A stretch of 51,386 bases of DNA from Provencibacterium sp. (GTDB lineage: Bacteria > Bacillota > Clostridia > Oscillospirales > Ruminococcaceae). Made by a program: the position numbers and the translations under genes. Under the pieces are notes generated by a model that was not told the DNA's origin, did no database searches, and saw nothing but the letters and a program-made list of their open reading frames with translations. Of the stretch, positions 15,377-24,543 are shown in pieces (within the stretch, counting starts at the first letter, position 1; the number at the start of each line of letters is the position of its first letter). The DNA lies in assembly GCA_022793895.1 (NCBI GenBank), contig JAAWDS010000018.1, positions 1 through 51,386 of the forward strand. The letters are read 5' to 3'.

Positions 15377-15999
15377 AAGTCATCGGCCTGACCGGTCAAA
15401 CCGGAGCCGGAAAAACAACGGCCAGCGAAGCGCTGCGGGCGGGCGGGCTGCCGGTTATCGATTGCGATCTGCTCGCGCGGGAGGTGGTCAACCACTCCAA
15501 AAGCTGCCTAGGGGATCTGGTGCTCGCCTTCGGCTGCGAAATCATCGATCACAACGGCGAGCTGAACCGCCGGCGCCTCAGCGGCATCGTTTTTAACGAC
15601 CGGGCAAAGCTGCGGCGGCTGAACGCCATTACCTTCCCCCACATTCTCCGGCGGATCGAGGAGGAAATCGAGCGCTACCGCCGGCGGGGCGCGGCCGCGC
15701 TGGTGCTGGATGCGCCCACCCTCTACGAAGCAGGCGCGGATAAATTGTGTTATGCCGTCGTGGCCGTCACCGCGCCGGAGGAGGACCGGCTGCGCCGCAT
15801 TATCGCGCGCGACGGGCTGAGCGAGGAGGAGGCGTCGGCCCGCATCCGCAGCCAGCATGACGACGCCTTTTTCCGCGCGCGGGCCAATTTTCTGGTGGAG
15901 AACACCGGCTCTTCGGAGGAACTCATTGAAAAGGTCGCGGCGGCAATGAATCTGGCGCTTGCGAATAGGGAACAGCAGCATGAAGCGGCGAATGTTTAA
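15373..15999 (+). CDS. coaE: Dephospho-CoA kinase
   Basis: 208 aa. It phosphorylates dephospho-CoA in the last step of coenzyme A synthesis. The P-loop GQTGAGKT is at 8-15, DCDLLARE follows near residue 35, and the lid-region RRIIARDGLSEEEA is present. The ATG overlaps the sua5 stop (ATGA). The 3' end overlaps the next gene by about 20 bases, so sua5, coaE and the transglycosylase form a tight operon. Confidence 0.95.
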   Translation: MKVIGLTGQTGAGKTTASEALRAGGLPVIDCDLLAREVVNHSKSCLGDLVLAFGCEIIDHNGELNRRRLSGIVFNDRAKLRRLNAITFPHILRRIEEEIERYRRRGAAALVLDAPTLYEAGADKLCYAVVAVTAPEEDRLRRIIARDGLSEEEASARIRSQHDDAFFRARANFLVENTGSSEELIEKVAAAMNLALANREQQHEAANV

Positions 16000-16561
16000 C
16001 CTCCTTCTCTGGGGGACGCTAGGGGCCCTGGCTCTAGCTCTGGCCGCCTTCCTTCTCCACTTTGCGCTGGAAAAATATTATAACGCGCGCTACCCGCTCA
16101 AATACCAGGAGCTTTTGGAGGACTGCGCCGGAGAGAACGGGCTGCCGCCCTCCTTCCTCTTCGCCGTTGCGCACACCGAAAGCGGGTTTGATCCGGAGGC
16201 GGTTTCCTCCGTCGACGCCCGCGGCTTAATGCAGATCACCCGCGATACCTTCGACTGGATTCAGCACAAAATGCGGCTGGAAAAGCCGCTGGACTATGAC
16301 CGCTATGCCACCGATCCCGCCGTCAGCGCCAAGTATGGCGCTTATCTGCTGCGCCTGCTCTACGACGAGTTCGGTTCCTATGAGCTGGCCCTCTGCGCCT
16401 ACCACGCCGGCCGGGGGAACCTTTTAAAGTGGCTGCGCGACCCCGAATGCTCCTCCGATGGGGAAACGCTCGACCATATCCCCTTCAGCGACACGCGCTG
16501 GTATGTAAACCGGGTGATGGAAACCCAGAAAACCTATCAAGAATTATACGATTTGGAATAA
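15980..16561 (+). CDS. Membrane-anchored lytic transglycosylase (SLT family)
   Basis: 193 aa from ATG 15980 (TAGGG upstream); an earlier in-frame start at 15959 would add seven residues. An N-terminal membrane anchor (about 8-30) is followed by a soluble lytic transglycosylase domain. This contains the catalytic glutamate in AVAHTESGFDP (E67), DARGLMQI and the AYHAGRGN motif. It cleaves the glycan strands of peptidoglycan outside the membrane. The same gene often sits beside coaE in clostridia. Confidence 0.9.
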   Translation: MKRRMFNLLLWGTLGALALALAAFLLHFALEKYYNARYPLKYQELLEDCAGENGLPPSFLFAVAHTESGFDPEAVSSVDARGLMQITRDTFDWIQHKMRLEKPLDYDRYATDPAVSAKYGAYLLRLLYDEFGSYELALCAYHAGRGNLLKWLRDPECSSDGETLDHIPFSDTRWYVNRVMETQKTYQELYDLE

Positions 16562-16593
16562 ATTCATCCGAATTAACATTATTTCTTCAAACC

Positions 16594-16628
16594 GCCGGGG
16601 ACCGTCCCCAGAAGGAACGATCCCCGGC
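16594..16628. repeat. REP-like palindromic element
   Basis: A GCCGGGGA/TCCCCGGC hairpin has the short palindrome GGGGACCGTCCCC inside its left side. GGGGACNGTTC-type palindromes are widely dispersed in clostridial genomes, so this looks like one copy of such a family. It may also weakly terminate the coaE unit. Only one copy was noticed in this window. Confidence 0.4.
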
Positions 16629-16676
16629 AAACCATAGAAATGAAGGTCCCACAAAAAAAGAACGGAGGTCATTCCC

Positions 16677-18086
16677 ATGGCAGAGAAAACGCAAGCGGAG
16701 CTGCTCAAGGAAAAGCTGTTTTATGAGCCGAAAAACGCTTATGAAACGTTGAGCGAGGAGGAAATTCAGGCGGCGGAAGCCTTCTGCGAAGGCTACAAGG
16801 CGTTTCTGGATGAAGCGAAAATGGAGCGCGAGGCGGTCCGTTTCGCCGTCCGGATCCTAGAAGAAAAGGGGTTCCGGCCCCATGAGGCGGGCAAGCATTA
16901 CCAGCCCGGCGACCGGGTTTACTACAACAACCGCGGCAAAGCGCTGTGCGCGGCTGTCATTGGTACCCGCCCGCTGGCGGAGGGGGTGCGGATCCTGGCC
17001 TCCCACATCGATTCCCCCCGCGTGGATCTCAAGCCCCGCCCGCTTTATGAGGAGGCGGAGCTGGGGTATTTCAAAACCCATTACTATGGCGGAATCAAAA
17101 AATACCAGTGGGCGGCCCTCCCCCTCTCGCTGCATGGCGTGATTGTGCTGCGCGACGGAACACGGGTAGACGTCACCCTCGGCGACCAGCCGGACGAGCC
17201 GGTTTTCTGCATCACCGACCTGCTTCCCCACCTGGCGGCCGAGCAGTCGAAGCGGCCGCTGGCCCAGGGGCTGCGGGGCGAGGAGCTCAACATCCTCATC
17301 GGCAGCCGCCCCTTTAAGGACGACAAGGCCAGCGAGAAGGTCAAGCTCGCCATTGCCAAGCTGCTGTTTGATAAATACGGCGTCACCGAGGCGGACTTCC
17401 TCTCGGCGGAGCTGTGCGGCCTTCCGGCCTTCCCGGCGCGGGACGTCGGCTTTGACCGCAGCCTCATCGGCGCCTATGGGCACGACGACCGCGTTTGCGC
17501 CTACACCTCGCTGATGGGCGCTTTGCAGGTGGAAAATCCGGAAACGACCTGGGTCGTCGTCTTTGCCGACAAGGAAGAGGTAGGCAGCGAAGGGAATACC
17601 GGCCTGCACTCCTCCTTCTTAAAATATTTCATTGCCGATCTGGCCAGGGAATCGGGCGTAGCGCCCAGAATCGTCCTCTCCCGTTCCCAGTGTCTGTCCG
17701 CCGACGTCAACGCCGCCTTCGATCCCACCTTTGCCGATGTTTATGAGAAGCGCAACTCCTGCTTCGTCAACTATGGCGTGGTCGTGACCAAATATACCGG
17801 TGCGCGCGGCAAATCCTCGACCAACGACGCCTCGGCCGAATTTATGGGCAAGGTGCGCAGCATCTTTGACGAGGCCGGCGTCGCCTGGCAGGTGGGCGAG
17901 CTCGGCAAGGTCGATGCGGGCGGCGGCGGGACCGTTGCCATGTATGTCTCGGCGCTCGATGTAGACACGGTGGATATCGGCGTTCCCGTCCTTTCGATGC
18001 ACGCCCCCTTCGAGGTGGTATCCAAGCTGGATGTCTACAGCACCTACAAGGCGTTTGAGGCCTTCTGCCGGGCGCCAAAGAAATAA
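16677..18086 (+). CDS. M18-family aminopeptidase
   Basis: 469 aa. Metal ligands of the M18 dizinc site are visible: the histidine in LASHIDSPRVD, the aspartate of YGHDDRV, the glutamate pair in DKEEVGSEGN and the C-terminal histidine in LSMHAPFE. These enzymes remove acidic or hydrophobic N-terminal residues from peptides in the cytosol. The ATG at 16677 follows CGGAGG. It is likely monocistronic, with a REP-like hairpin before it and a strong terminator after. The family call is safe; the specificity is not known. Confidence 0.92.
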   Translation: MAEKTQAELLKEKLFYEPKNAYETLSEEEIQAAEAFCEGYKAFLDEAKMEREAVRFAVRILEEKGFRPHEAGKHYQPGDRVYYNNRGKALCAAVIGTRPLAEGVRILASHIDSPRVDLKPRPLYEEAELGYFKTHYYGGIKKYQWAALPLSLHGVIVLRDGTRVDVTLGDQPDEPVFCITDLLPHLAAEQSKRPLAQGLRGEELNILIGSRPFKDDKASEKVKLAIAKLLFDKYGVTEADFLSAELCGLPAFPARDVGFDRSLIGAYGHDDRVCAYTSLMGALQVENPETTWVVVFADKEEVGSEGNTGLHSSFLKYFIADLARESGVAPRIVLSRSQCLSADVNAAFDPTFADVYEKRNSCFVNYGVVVTKYTGARGKSSTNDASAEFMGKVRSIFDEAGVAWQVGELGKVDAGGGGTVAMYVSALDVDTVDIGVPVLSMHAPFEVVSKLDVYSTYKAFEAFCRAPKK

Positions 18087-18111
18087 CCGTTTAAAAACAG
18101 CCCGTTGTTCC

Positions 18112-18155
18112 CGCCCCCATCCGCAAATCTCCGCGGATGGGGGCGTTCTTTTTTT
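18112..18155 (+). terminator. Rho-independent terminator after the M18 gene
   Basis: CGCCCCCATCCGC pairs perfectly with GCGGATGGGGGCG, followed by TTC and a long T-run. Confidence 0.93.
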
Positions 18156-18172
18156 CGCTGCGCCGGCCGGGT

Positions 18173-18206
18173 AAAAAAGAGGCTTCCAAAGGAACCGGAG
18201 CCTCTT
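18173..18206 (-). terminator. Minus-strand terminator with no recognised gene before it
   Basis: On the minus strand, AAGAGGCTCC pairs with GG(A)AGCCTCTT (one bulge) and is followed by six T. No minus-strand gene is recognisable in the 550 bases upstream (18207-18759). It may be a leftover, a second element for the plus strand, or the end of an unannotated antisense RNA. Confidence 0.5.
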
Positions 18207-18446
18207 GGCGGGCGGCTCCTTTTTCGCGCGCCCGCCGTGTTTTTTTACGGGAAATAACGGGGGGTTTTTTGCTTCCTTCAAAATTCCAGCCTTTTGTATA
18301 AAAGCAGCGGTGTGTTTTCGGGAAATAAGCGCAGCCTTTTGAAGGTTTGTAAAGAATTTTTATCTATTTCCCATGATTTATCCAGTCATAATTTACCTAA
18401 AAAACGACTTTATCCTCCTTTTTTCGACGATTATCGGCAAAACTTC
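18207..18446. other. AT-rich gene-free stretch
   Basis: Part of the 673-bp gap between the M18 gene and spoVT. It contains the decamer CGGGAAATAA twice (18248-18257 and 18319-18328). No open frame with a ribosome site and no further recognisable element is seen. Confidence 0.4.
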
Positions 18447-18474
18447 TTGAGATTTTCTGGAAATGCGCTATAGT
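18447..18474 (+). promoter_or_regulatory. Candidate promoter of spoVT
   Basis: TTGAGA (18447-18452), a 16-nt spacer and TATAGT (18469-18474). It would give a leader of about 280 bases. A forespore sigma-G promoter, expected from Bacillus spoVT, was not convincingly found. Confidence 0.4.
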
Positions 18475-18610
18475 ATAAGGTATCCTTTTCCCCTGCGGGA
18501 AAAAGCCTGCGCCGCCCTCGGTAAAATTTTATACGGGTAAAAATTCCAGCATAAAATTTCCTGTGAAGCAAATAATAGAATTAAGACAAAAGAGAACCCG
18601 ATGAGGCGAA

Positions 18611-18661
18611 CCTTCGTCTGTGCCAGTCCGCGCGAAGGAAGGCGGCGTAAGCCGCCGGCAC
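18611..18661 (+). promoter_or_regulatory. Structured leader upstream of spoVT
   Basis: Two mutually exclusive pairings overlap: CCTTCG (18611-18616) with CGAAGG (18633-18638), and GTGCC (18620-18624) with GGCAC (18657-18661). The second encloses the hairpin GGCGGC-GTAA-GCCGCC (18641-18656). It does not match a riboswitch class I can name. Confidence 0.4.
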
Positions 18662-18759
18662 AAGCTATGGATGGGCATATTTTAGCTTTTCATGACAGCC
18701 TGCTTCTGAACAGAATTCTCAGCTTGCTCATTACCAATATAGGAGGAAATGCGTCCGTT

Positions 18760-19302
18760 ATGAAAGCAACAGGAATCGTAAGAAGAATCGATGATCTGGG
18801 CAGGGTGGTTATTCCCAAAGAGATCCGGCGCACCATGCGCATCCGCGAGGGCGATCCCCTCGAAATATATACCGATAACGACGGGGAGGTCATCTTCAAA
18901 AAATATTCCCCCATCGGCGAGCTGTCCGGCTTCGCCGCGCAATATGCCGAGGTACTCGGCAAAACGGCCGGAATGCCGGTGGTGGTCTGCGACCGCGACC
19001 ATGTGATAGCGGTGGCGGGCCTGCCGAAAAAGGAATTGCTCGAACGCCGCGCGACCGCAGCGCTTGAGGAGCTGATGGAGCACCGCAAAAGCTACGCCTT
19101 TACCGGCGCAGGGATGCAGCGGCTCCAGCCGGTGGAGGGCATCGACCGCTTCGCGCTCGTTTGCAGCCCGATTATTGCGGCGGGAGATGTGTGCGGCTGC
19201 ATCATGCTCCTTTGCTCCGATGCGGGAGCGACCGCCGGGGACTGCGAAACCAAGTTGATTTCCACCGCCGCCCAGTTTTTAGGGAAACAGATGGAGGAAT
19301 GA
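18760..19302 (+). CDS. spoVT: SpoVT/AbrB-family transcription regulator
   Basis: 180 aa, matching SpoVT. The N-terminal swapped-hairpin AbrB domain is MKATGIVRRIDDLGRVVIPK followed by EIRRTMRIREGDPLEIY; the rest is a GAF-like domain. In spore formers SpoVT adjusts sigma-G dependent genes in the forespore. The start is ATG 18760, although AGGAGG lies 13 bases upstream, longer than usual. A four-codon frame (ATG 18749, stop TGA overlapping this ATG) lies between, so reinitiation is possible. A longer in-frame reading from 18601 has no homology and overlaps leader structure. Confidence 0.9.
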   Translation: MKATGIVRRIDDLGRVVIPKEIRRTMRIREGDPLEIYTDNDGEVIFKKYSPIGELSGFAAQYAEVLGKTAGMPVVVCDRDHVIAVAGLPKKELLERRATAALEELMEHRKSYAFTGAGMQRLQPVEGIDRFALVCSPIIAAGDVCGCIMLLCSDAGATAGDCETKLISTAAQFLGKQMEE

Positions 19303-19353
19303 CCCTCCTCCGTCTCAAAAGCGGCCGGGATGCGATTTTTGCCGCCTCCCCCC

Positions 19354-19382
19354 TTGCATTGGCTGTATAAATGTGGTATGAT
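19354..19382 (+). promoter_or_regulatory. Promoter of the rimP-infB operon
   Basis: TTGCAT (19354-19359), a 17-nt spacer and TATGAT (19377-19382). It is followed by a leader with a perfect hairpin. Confidence 0.75.
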
Positions 19383-19405
19383 GACAAAGGAATAGTCAGT
19401 AGGAT

Positions 19406-19431
19406 GAAAGAGTGGGAAATCCCACTCTTTC
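19406..19431 (+). promoter_or_regulatory. Leader hairpin before rimP
   Basis: A perfect 11-bp stem, GAAAGAGTGGG with CCCACTCTTTC around AAAT, is followed by GTTTATG. A hairpin at this place is typical of the leader of this operon in Firmicutes. It may serve as an attenuator answering to NusA, which the operon encodes; that role is inferred. Confidence 0.65.
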
Positions 19432-19469
19432 GTTTATGTATAAGCAGAATGAACCGGAGGAATCAGCAG

Positions 19470-19958
19470 ATGGCAGGAGAAAGGAAGGGCGCCGCGGCGG
19501 CCGTGCTTGAAATTGCCGGGCCGGTGGCGGCCTCGTTGGGCCTGGAGATTTGGGATGTACGCTATGAAAAGGAGGGCAGCTCCTGGTATCTGCGCATCTT
19601 CATCGATAAGCCCGGCGGCGTGAATATCGATGACTGCGAGCAGTTCTCGCGTACGGTCGATCCTCTGATCGACGAGGCCGACCCGATTGACGGAAGCTAT
19701 TATTTCGAGGTGTCCTCACCGGGGATCGAGCGCGAGCTCGTGCGCCCGGAGCATTTTTTGCGCTATACCGGCCAGAAGGTGTCGGTGCGCTTCATCCGCC
19801 CGGTGGAGGGCAGGCGCGACTATATCGGGACGCTGGGGCGCTTCCAAGACGGGGCGGCTACCCTCATCCTGGAGGATGGCAGCGAGCTCACCTTTGATCG
19901 CAAGCAGGCTTCCCGCGTCCGGGTTTATGCGGACTTTGAAGCGGGAGGGAGAAGCTGA
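19470..19958 (+). CDS. rimP: Ribosome maturation factor RimP
   Basis: 162 aa from ATG 19470 (GGAGG nine bases upstream); upstream in-frame Met codons have no better site. RimP helps assemble the 30S subunit. Family features are the N-terminal LGLEIWDVRYEKEGSSWYL, the DCEQFSRTVDPLIDE helix and the signature VSSPGIERELVRPEHF. First gene of the canonical rimP-nusA-ylxR-ylxQ-infB cluster. Confidence 0.96.
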   Translation: MAGERKGAAAAVLEIAGPVAASLGLEIWDVRYEKEGSSWYLRIFIDKPGGVNIDDCEQFSRTVDPLIDEADPIDGSYYFEVSSPGIERELVRPEHFLRYTGQKVSVRFIRPVEGRRDYIGTLGRFQDGAATLILEDGSELTFDRKQASRVRVYADFEAGGRS

Positions 19959-20001
19959 ACCTGCCCGCCGGATCCCATGAGGAAAGGAATGGTCATAAAA
20001 A

Positions 20002-21090
20002 ATGAACAACGAATTTTTTGACGCTCTGTTGGACCTTGCCCGCGAAAAGGGGATCGCGGAAGATCAACTGGTGGATAAGATTAAAAACGCTATCGCTATC
20101 GCTATCAAGCGCGACGTGGGCGGCACGGATGAAAACGTGGTGGAGATCGATCCGGCAACGGGACGCTTTTATGTGGCGGTGCGCAAGATAGCCGTTTCCG
20201 AGGTGCAGAATCCTTCGAGCGAAATCCTCCTGCAAGAGGCTTATAAATATGACAGCTCCGTTACCGAGGGCGGACAGATTGAGATCCCGCTGGAAACCAA
20301 GCAGTTCGGCCGCATCGCGGCGCAGGCGGCCAAGCATGTCATCCGCCAGGGGATCCGCGAGGCGGAGCGCGGGCAGCTGCTCGCTAAATATGAGGATAAG
20401 AAATTTGAGATCATCTCCGCGCCGGTGCTCAAGGTCGATCCCGTGAAGGGGAACGTCACGCTGGAGATCGAAAAGGGCGAGACGATTCTCCCCCGCAGCG
20501 AGCAGATCGCCACCGAAACGCTGCGCGAGGGCGACCGGGTGATGGTCTATGTGGTGGACGTCGCCGCCGGGGAAAAGGGGCCGCGCATGATGATCAGCCG
20601 CACCCATCCCGGACTGGTCAAGCGCCTGTTTGAAATGGAAACCCCCGAGATCAAGGACGGGACCGTTGAAATCAAGGCCATTGCCCGCGAGGCGGGCAGC
20701 CGCACCAAAATGGCCGTTCTCAGCCACGAGGAAAACGTCGACGCCGTCGGCGCCTGCATCGGGCCGAAGGGGAGCCGCGTGGGAACGATTGTGGAGGAGC
20801 TCGGCGGGGAGAAGATCGACGTTGTGAAATATTCCGACGATCCCGCCCAGTTCATCACCGCCGCCCTCTCCCCTGCGGAGGTGGTCGGGGTGGAGGTCGA
20901 TCCCGACGGGGCGAAGAGCTGCCGCGTGACCGTGCCGGATCATCAGCTTTCGCTGGCCATTGGAAACAAGGGGCAGAACGCCCGGCTGGCCGCCCGGCTG
21001 ACCGGCTGGAAGATCGATATCCGGCCGGAGAGCGGCTTCTATGGCGAAGAACCCGCGCCCGCCAAGGAGGCGGAGGCCGAAACGGTTTAA
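20002..21090 (+). CDS. nusA: Transcription termination/antitermination factor NusA
   Basis: 362 aa, the short Firmicute form. An N-terminal RNA-polymerase-binding domain (1-125) is followed by an S1 domain (about 130-200) and two KH domains. The KH1 region contains GACIGPKGSRV and the KH2 region IGNKGQNARLAARLTGWKIDI. It binds elongating RNA polymerase and nascent RNA, aiding pausing, termination and rRNA antitermination. The tail is acidic. The ATG is preceded by GAGGAAAGGA. Second gene of the operon. Confidence 0.97.
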   Translation: MNNEFFDALLDLAREKGIAEDQLVDKIKNAIAIAIKRDVGGTDENVVEIDPATGRFYVAVRKIAVSEVQNPSSEILLQEAYKYDSSVTEGGQIEIPLETKQFGRIAAQAAKHVIRQGIREAERGQLLAKYEDKKFEIISAPVLKVDPVKGNVTLEIEKGETILPRSEQIATETLREGDRVMVYVVDVAAGEKGPRMMISRTHPGLVKRLFEMETPEIKDGTVEIKAIAREAGSRTKMAVLSHEENVDAVGACIGPKGSRVGTIVEELGGEKIDVVKYSDDPAQFITAALSPAEVVGVEVDPDGAKSCRVTVPDHQLSLAIGNKGQNARLAARLTGWKIDIRPESGFYGEEPAPAKEAEAETV

Positions 21091-21181
21091 CAGCCCGCCG
21101 GCTGTGGATATAGAAATTTCGATAGGGCTGCGCCGGGAGGACCTTTCCCCGCAGCCGCCCGGTGAAAGGAGGGCCCCAAGC

Positions 21182-21457
21182 GTGGCGCAGCAGAGGAAAA
21201 TCCCGCTGCGGATGTGCTCCGGCTGCATGGAGCACAAACCGAAAAAAGAGTTGATCCGTGTCGTTCGGACGCCCGAAGGAGAGATCAAGGTGGACTTCAC
21301 CTCCAAGTGCTCCGGAAGAGGCGTTTATATCTGCCCCCATCCGGAATGCCTGCGCCTGGCGCGCAAGGCCAAGCGCTTTGAGCGCGCACTGAGCTGCCAA
21401 ATACCCGACGAGGTATATGAAAAGCTGGAAACGGAGCTGGCCAATGGAACAAACTAG
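21182..21457 (+). CDS. ylxR: YlxR-family RNA-binding protein (DUF448)
   Basis: 91 aa from GTG 21182 with GGAGGG upstream; a longer frame from 21041 overlaps nusA and is rejected. The family signature is PLRMCSGCMEHKPKKELIRV, followed by SGRGVYICPHPECL. Members bind RNA and are proposed regulators of translation or RNase P. It overlaps ylxQ by 14 bases. Confidence 0.94.
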   Translation: MAQQRKIPLRMCSGCMEHKPKKELIRVVRTPEGEIKVDFTSKCSGRGVYICPHPECLRLARKAKRFERALSCQIPDEVYEKLETELANGTN

Positions 21458-21752
21458 GCTGACCGGTACGCTGACCATGTGCAGAAGGGCTGGCAGGCTC
21501 GCCGTCGGATATGACCAGGTAAAGGAGTCGGTGCAAAAAGGAAACGCTTGCCTTATCCTGCTCGCGCAGGATGTCTCACCCAAAACTGCCGAACGAATCC
21601 GGCATCTTGTCCCCCCGGAAGGACCGCCCGCCCGGACGCTTCCCTTCTCGATGGACGAGATGGAGCAGCTTCTCCGGAAGCGCATCGGCGTTGCCGCCGT
21701 TACCGACCCCGGTTTTGCGGGCTCCCTTCAAAAAGCGCTGGGAGAGCCGTAA
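21444..21752 (+). CDS. ylxQ: L7Ae-family RNA-binding protein (YlxQ/YlxQ-like)
   Basis: 102 aa. The L7Ae/L30e fold signature covers most of it: [37 protein letters not shown], then a C-terminal part ending [11 protein letters not shown]. Members bind kink-turn RNA. The start is ATG 21444 inside the end of ylxR, with GGAG upstream. Its place between ylxR and infB is conserved in Firmicutes. Confidence 0.92.
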   Translation: MEQTRLTGTLTMCRRAGRLAVGYDQVKESVQKGNACLILLAQDVSPKTAERIRHLVPPEGPPARTLPFSMDEMEQLLRKRIGVAAVTDPGFAGSLQKALGEP

Positions 21753-21939
21753 CGCGGCAGACCGCTTTCGCACGGATGAAAACCGGACCCATCCCCCGTC
21801 CCGCCGTTTTTCATCAATGACACCGCCGCCCGCGGCGGCATGGAGGATAGGAGGGGCCTCGCGCTTCTCCCGTTTTTGCCGGCGGAAGGCCGGACGGCTG
21901 CGGAAAAGCGCAGTTCCCACGAAAGGATTGATCAGGATT

Positions 21940-24507
21940 ATGATGGATAAATACCGTGTACATGAGGTTGCCAAGGATTTAGGCGTGCCCAGCAAGGACG
22001 TGCTGGGCCTCTTGAGCGACCACTTCCCCGACGAAACGCTCAAGCACATGACGGCGCTGACCGAAAAGCAGCTTGATCTTATCTTCGAGCACTATACCCA
22101 GAAAAACGCGGCCGACAACTTCGACGCCTATTTCGCAATGGCCGGCGACCCGCAGCCGGAGGCCCAGCCCTCCGCGCCAGCGGCCCCGGCCGCGAAAGCT
22201 CCGGAGCCTGCGCAGCCGAACGCCCGCCCGCAGAACGGGCAGAGCGCAAAGACGGCGGCGCGCGGCGACAGCCGGAACGCCGGACAGACGCAGAACGCCC
22301 CGCGCCCGCAGCCGAACGCCCGTCCGCAGAACGGACAGAATGGAAAGACGGCGGCGCGCGGCGACAGCCGGAACGCTGGACAGACGCAGAACGCCCCGCG
22401 CCCGCAGCCGAACGCCCGCCCGCAGAACGGACAGAACCCGCGGCGGGCCGACCGCTCCCAAATGCCCTTCGCCCCCCGCCCCGCACAGGGGACGGCGCCC
22501 GCCGACGGGCAGCGTAAGGTGGAGGTCAAAAAGGATACCAAAACGGTGGATATGCGCTCGGCGCAGGTCAACCTGGACAAATACAACGAGCGCTATGAGA
22601 CGATTGCGCCGGTCAACATTGCCCGCAAGGATAACGGGGTGAAAAAGCAGAAGATCACCCAAAAAAGCGTCCAGCGCCGCCGCCAGCAGATGTCGCGCAA
22701 GGAGATCGAGGCCGAGAAGCTGCGCAAGCTCGAAGTCGAGCGCCAGCGCCGCCAGAAGCTGGAGATCACCATTCCTGAGGAGATCTCGGTGGGCGAGCTC
22801 GCGCTGCGCATGAAGATCCAGGTGACCGAGATCATCAAGAAGCTCATGCAGAACGGCGTAATGGCTTCGGCCGGTCAGATCATCGATTATGACACCGCCG
22901 CGCTGGTGGCGATGGATCTGGGCGCGAAGGTGGAAAAGGAGGTCGTCGTCACCATTGAGGACCGCCTCTTCACCGATGAGAGCGTTGAAAATGAAAACCT
23001 GGAGTCCCGGCCGCCCATCGTGGTCGTCATGGGCCACGTGGACCACGGCAAGACCTCGATTCTCGACGCTATCCGCCACTCCCAGGTAACTTCGACCGAG
23101 GCGGGCGGCATCACCCAGCACATCGGCGCTTATCAGGTGGAGGTGGACGGGAAGCCGATCACCTTCTTAGATACCCCCGGCCACGAGGCGTTCACCTCGA
23201 TGCGCGCGCGCGGCGCACAGGTGACGGACATTGCTATCCTCGTCGTCGCGGCGGACGACGGCATCATGCCCCAGACCGTCGAGGCCATTAACCACGCCAA
23301 GGCGGCGGGCGTTTCGATCATCGTCGCTATCAACAAGATCGACAAGCCTGCGGCCAATGTGGAGAAGGTCAAGGAGGAGCTCACGCAGTATGAGCTGGTT
23401 CCGGAGGAGTGGGGCGGCGACATCATCTGCGTCCCCGTCTCGGCCGTCACGGGGGAAGGGCTGGACACCCTGTTGGAGATGGTGCTGCTGGTCGCGGATA
23501 TGAAGGAGCTCAAGGCCAACCCCGTCCGCCAGGCGAAGGGGACCGTTATCGAGGCGCGGCTGGATACCGGGCGCGGCCCGATTGCCACGCTGCTCGTTCA
23601 GACCGGAACGCTGCACACCGGCGACAGCGTTATTGCCGGCACGGCGGTCGGCCGTGTGCGGGTCATGACCAACGACCACGGCGAGCGGGTGGACGAGGCC
23701 GGGCCGAGCATGCCGGTCGAGATCACCGGCCTGGCCGAGGTGCCCAGCGCGGGTGACGATTTCAACGCCGTTGCAGACGAACGCCTCGCCCACGAGCTGG
23801 CCGAGCAGCGCAAGTTCGACGCCAAGGAGGAGCTCTTCAAGAGCTACCACAAGGTCACGCTGGATAACCTCTTCTCCCAGATAGCCGAGGGCGAAATGAA
23901 GGAGCTGCCCATCATCGTAAAGGCGGATGTGCAGGGCTCGGTTGAGGCGGTGCGCCAGTCGCTGGAGAAGCTCTCGAACGAAGAGGTGCGCGTCAAGGTC
24001 ATCCATGGCGCGGTCGGCGGCGTCTCCCGTTCGGACGTCATGCTGGCGCAGGCTTCCGGGGCGATTATCGTCGGCTTCAACGTCCGGCCGGACGCGGTTG
24101 CGCGCGACGACGCCGAGCGCGAAGGGGTGGATATCCGCCTCTACCGGATTATTTACGACGCGATTGAAGAGATCAAGAGCGCCATGAAGGGCATGCTCGC
24201 CCCGAAGATCCGCGAGGTGGAGCTGGGCCGGGCCGAGGTGCGCCAGGTTTACAAGATCTCCTCGGTCGGCACCGTTTCGGGCTGCTATGTGCTCGAAGGG
24301 AAGATCACCCGCACCGCTAAAATCCGCGTCGTGCGCGACGGGATCATCATCGCCGACGATGAAATCGCCTCGCTCAAGCGCTTTAAGGACGACGCCAAGG
24401 AGGTTCTCCAGTCCTACGAATGCGGCGTTACCCTCCAGAAATTCAACGATATCCGCGAGAAGGATATCTTCGAGGCGTATGTTCTGGAGGAATACCGGGA
24501 AGATTAA
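21940..24507 (+). CDS. infB: Translation initiation factor IF-2
   Basis: 855 aa from ATG 21940; ATG 21943 directly after is equivalent. It is a GTPase that brings initiator tRNA to the ribosome. An N-terminal IF2_N motif ([19 protein letters not shown]) is followed by a long Pro/Asn/Gln-rich linker with an exact-length 32-residue repeat. A second IF2_N region ([20 protein letters not shown]) and the GTPase core come next: G1 GHVDHGKTS near residue 365, DTPGHE, NKIDKP. The C-terminal domains bind fMet-tRNA. An upstream extension of the frame covers the ylxQ-infB gap and is not supported. Confidence 0.97.
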   Translation: MMDKYRVHEVAKDLGVPSKDVLGLLSDHFPDETLKHMTALTEKQLDLIFEHYTQKNAADNFDAYFAMAGDPQPEAQPSAPAAPAAKAPEPAQPNARPQNGQSAKTAARGDSRNAGQTQNAPRPQPNARPQNGQNGKTAARGDSRNAGQTQNAPRPQPNARPQNGQNPRRADRSQMPFAPRPAQGTAPADGQRKVEVKKDTKTVDMRSAQVNLDKYNERYETIAPVNIARKDNGVKKQKITQKSVQRRRQQMSRKEIEAEKLRKLEVERQRRQKLEITIPEEISVGELALRMKIQVTEIIKKLMQNGVMASAGQIIDYDTAALVAMDLGAKVEKEVVVTIEDRLFTDESVENENLESRPPIVVVMGHVDHGKTSILDAIRHSQVTSTEAGGITQHIGAYQVEVDGKPITFLDTPGHEAFTSMRARGAQVTDIAILVVAADDGIMPQTVEAINHAKAAGVSIIVAINKIDKPAANVEKVKEELTQYELVPEEWGGDIICVPVSAVTGEGLDTLLEMVLLVADMKELKANPVRQAKGTVIEARLDTGRGPIATLLVQTGTLHTGDSVIAGTAVGRVRVMTNDHGERVDEAGPSMPVEITGLAEVPSAGDDFNAVADERLAHELAEQRKFDAKEELFKSYHKVTLDNLFSQIAEGEMKELPIIVKADVQGSVEAVRQSLEKLSNEEVRVKVIHGAVGGVSRSDVMLAQASGAIIVGFNVRPDAVARDDAEREGVDIRLYRIIYDAIEEIKSAMKGMLAPKIREVELGRAEVRQVYKISSVGTVSGCYVLEGKITRTAKIRVVRDGIIIADDEIASLKRFKDDAKEVLQSYECGVTLQKFNDIREKDIFEAYVLEEYRED
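22216..22437 (+). repeat. 96-bp in-frame tandem repeat inside infB
   Basis: Copies lie at 22216-22311 and 22312-22407, with a third partial copy at 22408-22437. Each codes for 32 residues beginning PNARPQNGQ and ending QNAPRPQ. The copies differ by only a few bases, indicating recent duplication in the disordered linker. Confidence 0.9.
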
Positions 24508-24543
24508 AGAGGCTTCCAACAGCGAAAAGAAAGGGGTAGGTCC

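Noticed and set aside
18601-18759. N-terminal extension of SpoVT
   Set aside because: The 53 codons overlap strong RNA stems and do not resemble the family, whose members begin MKATGIVRRIDDLGR.
19993-21306. A 437-codon minus-strand frame opposite nusA
   Set aside because: Shadow of nusA; no ribosome site, no homology, and the plus-strand KH and S1 motifs are unambiguous.
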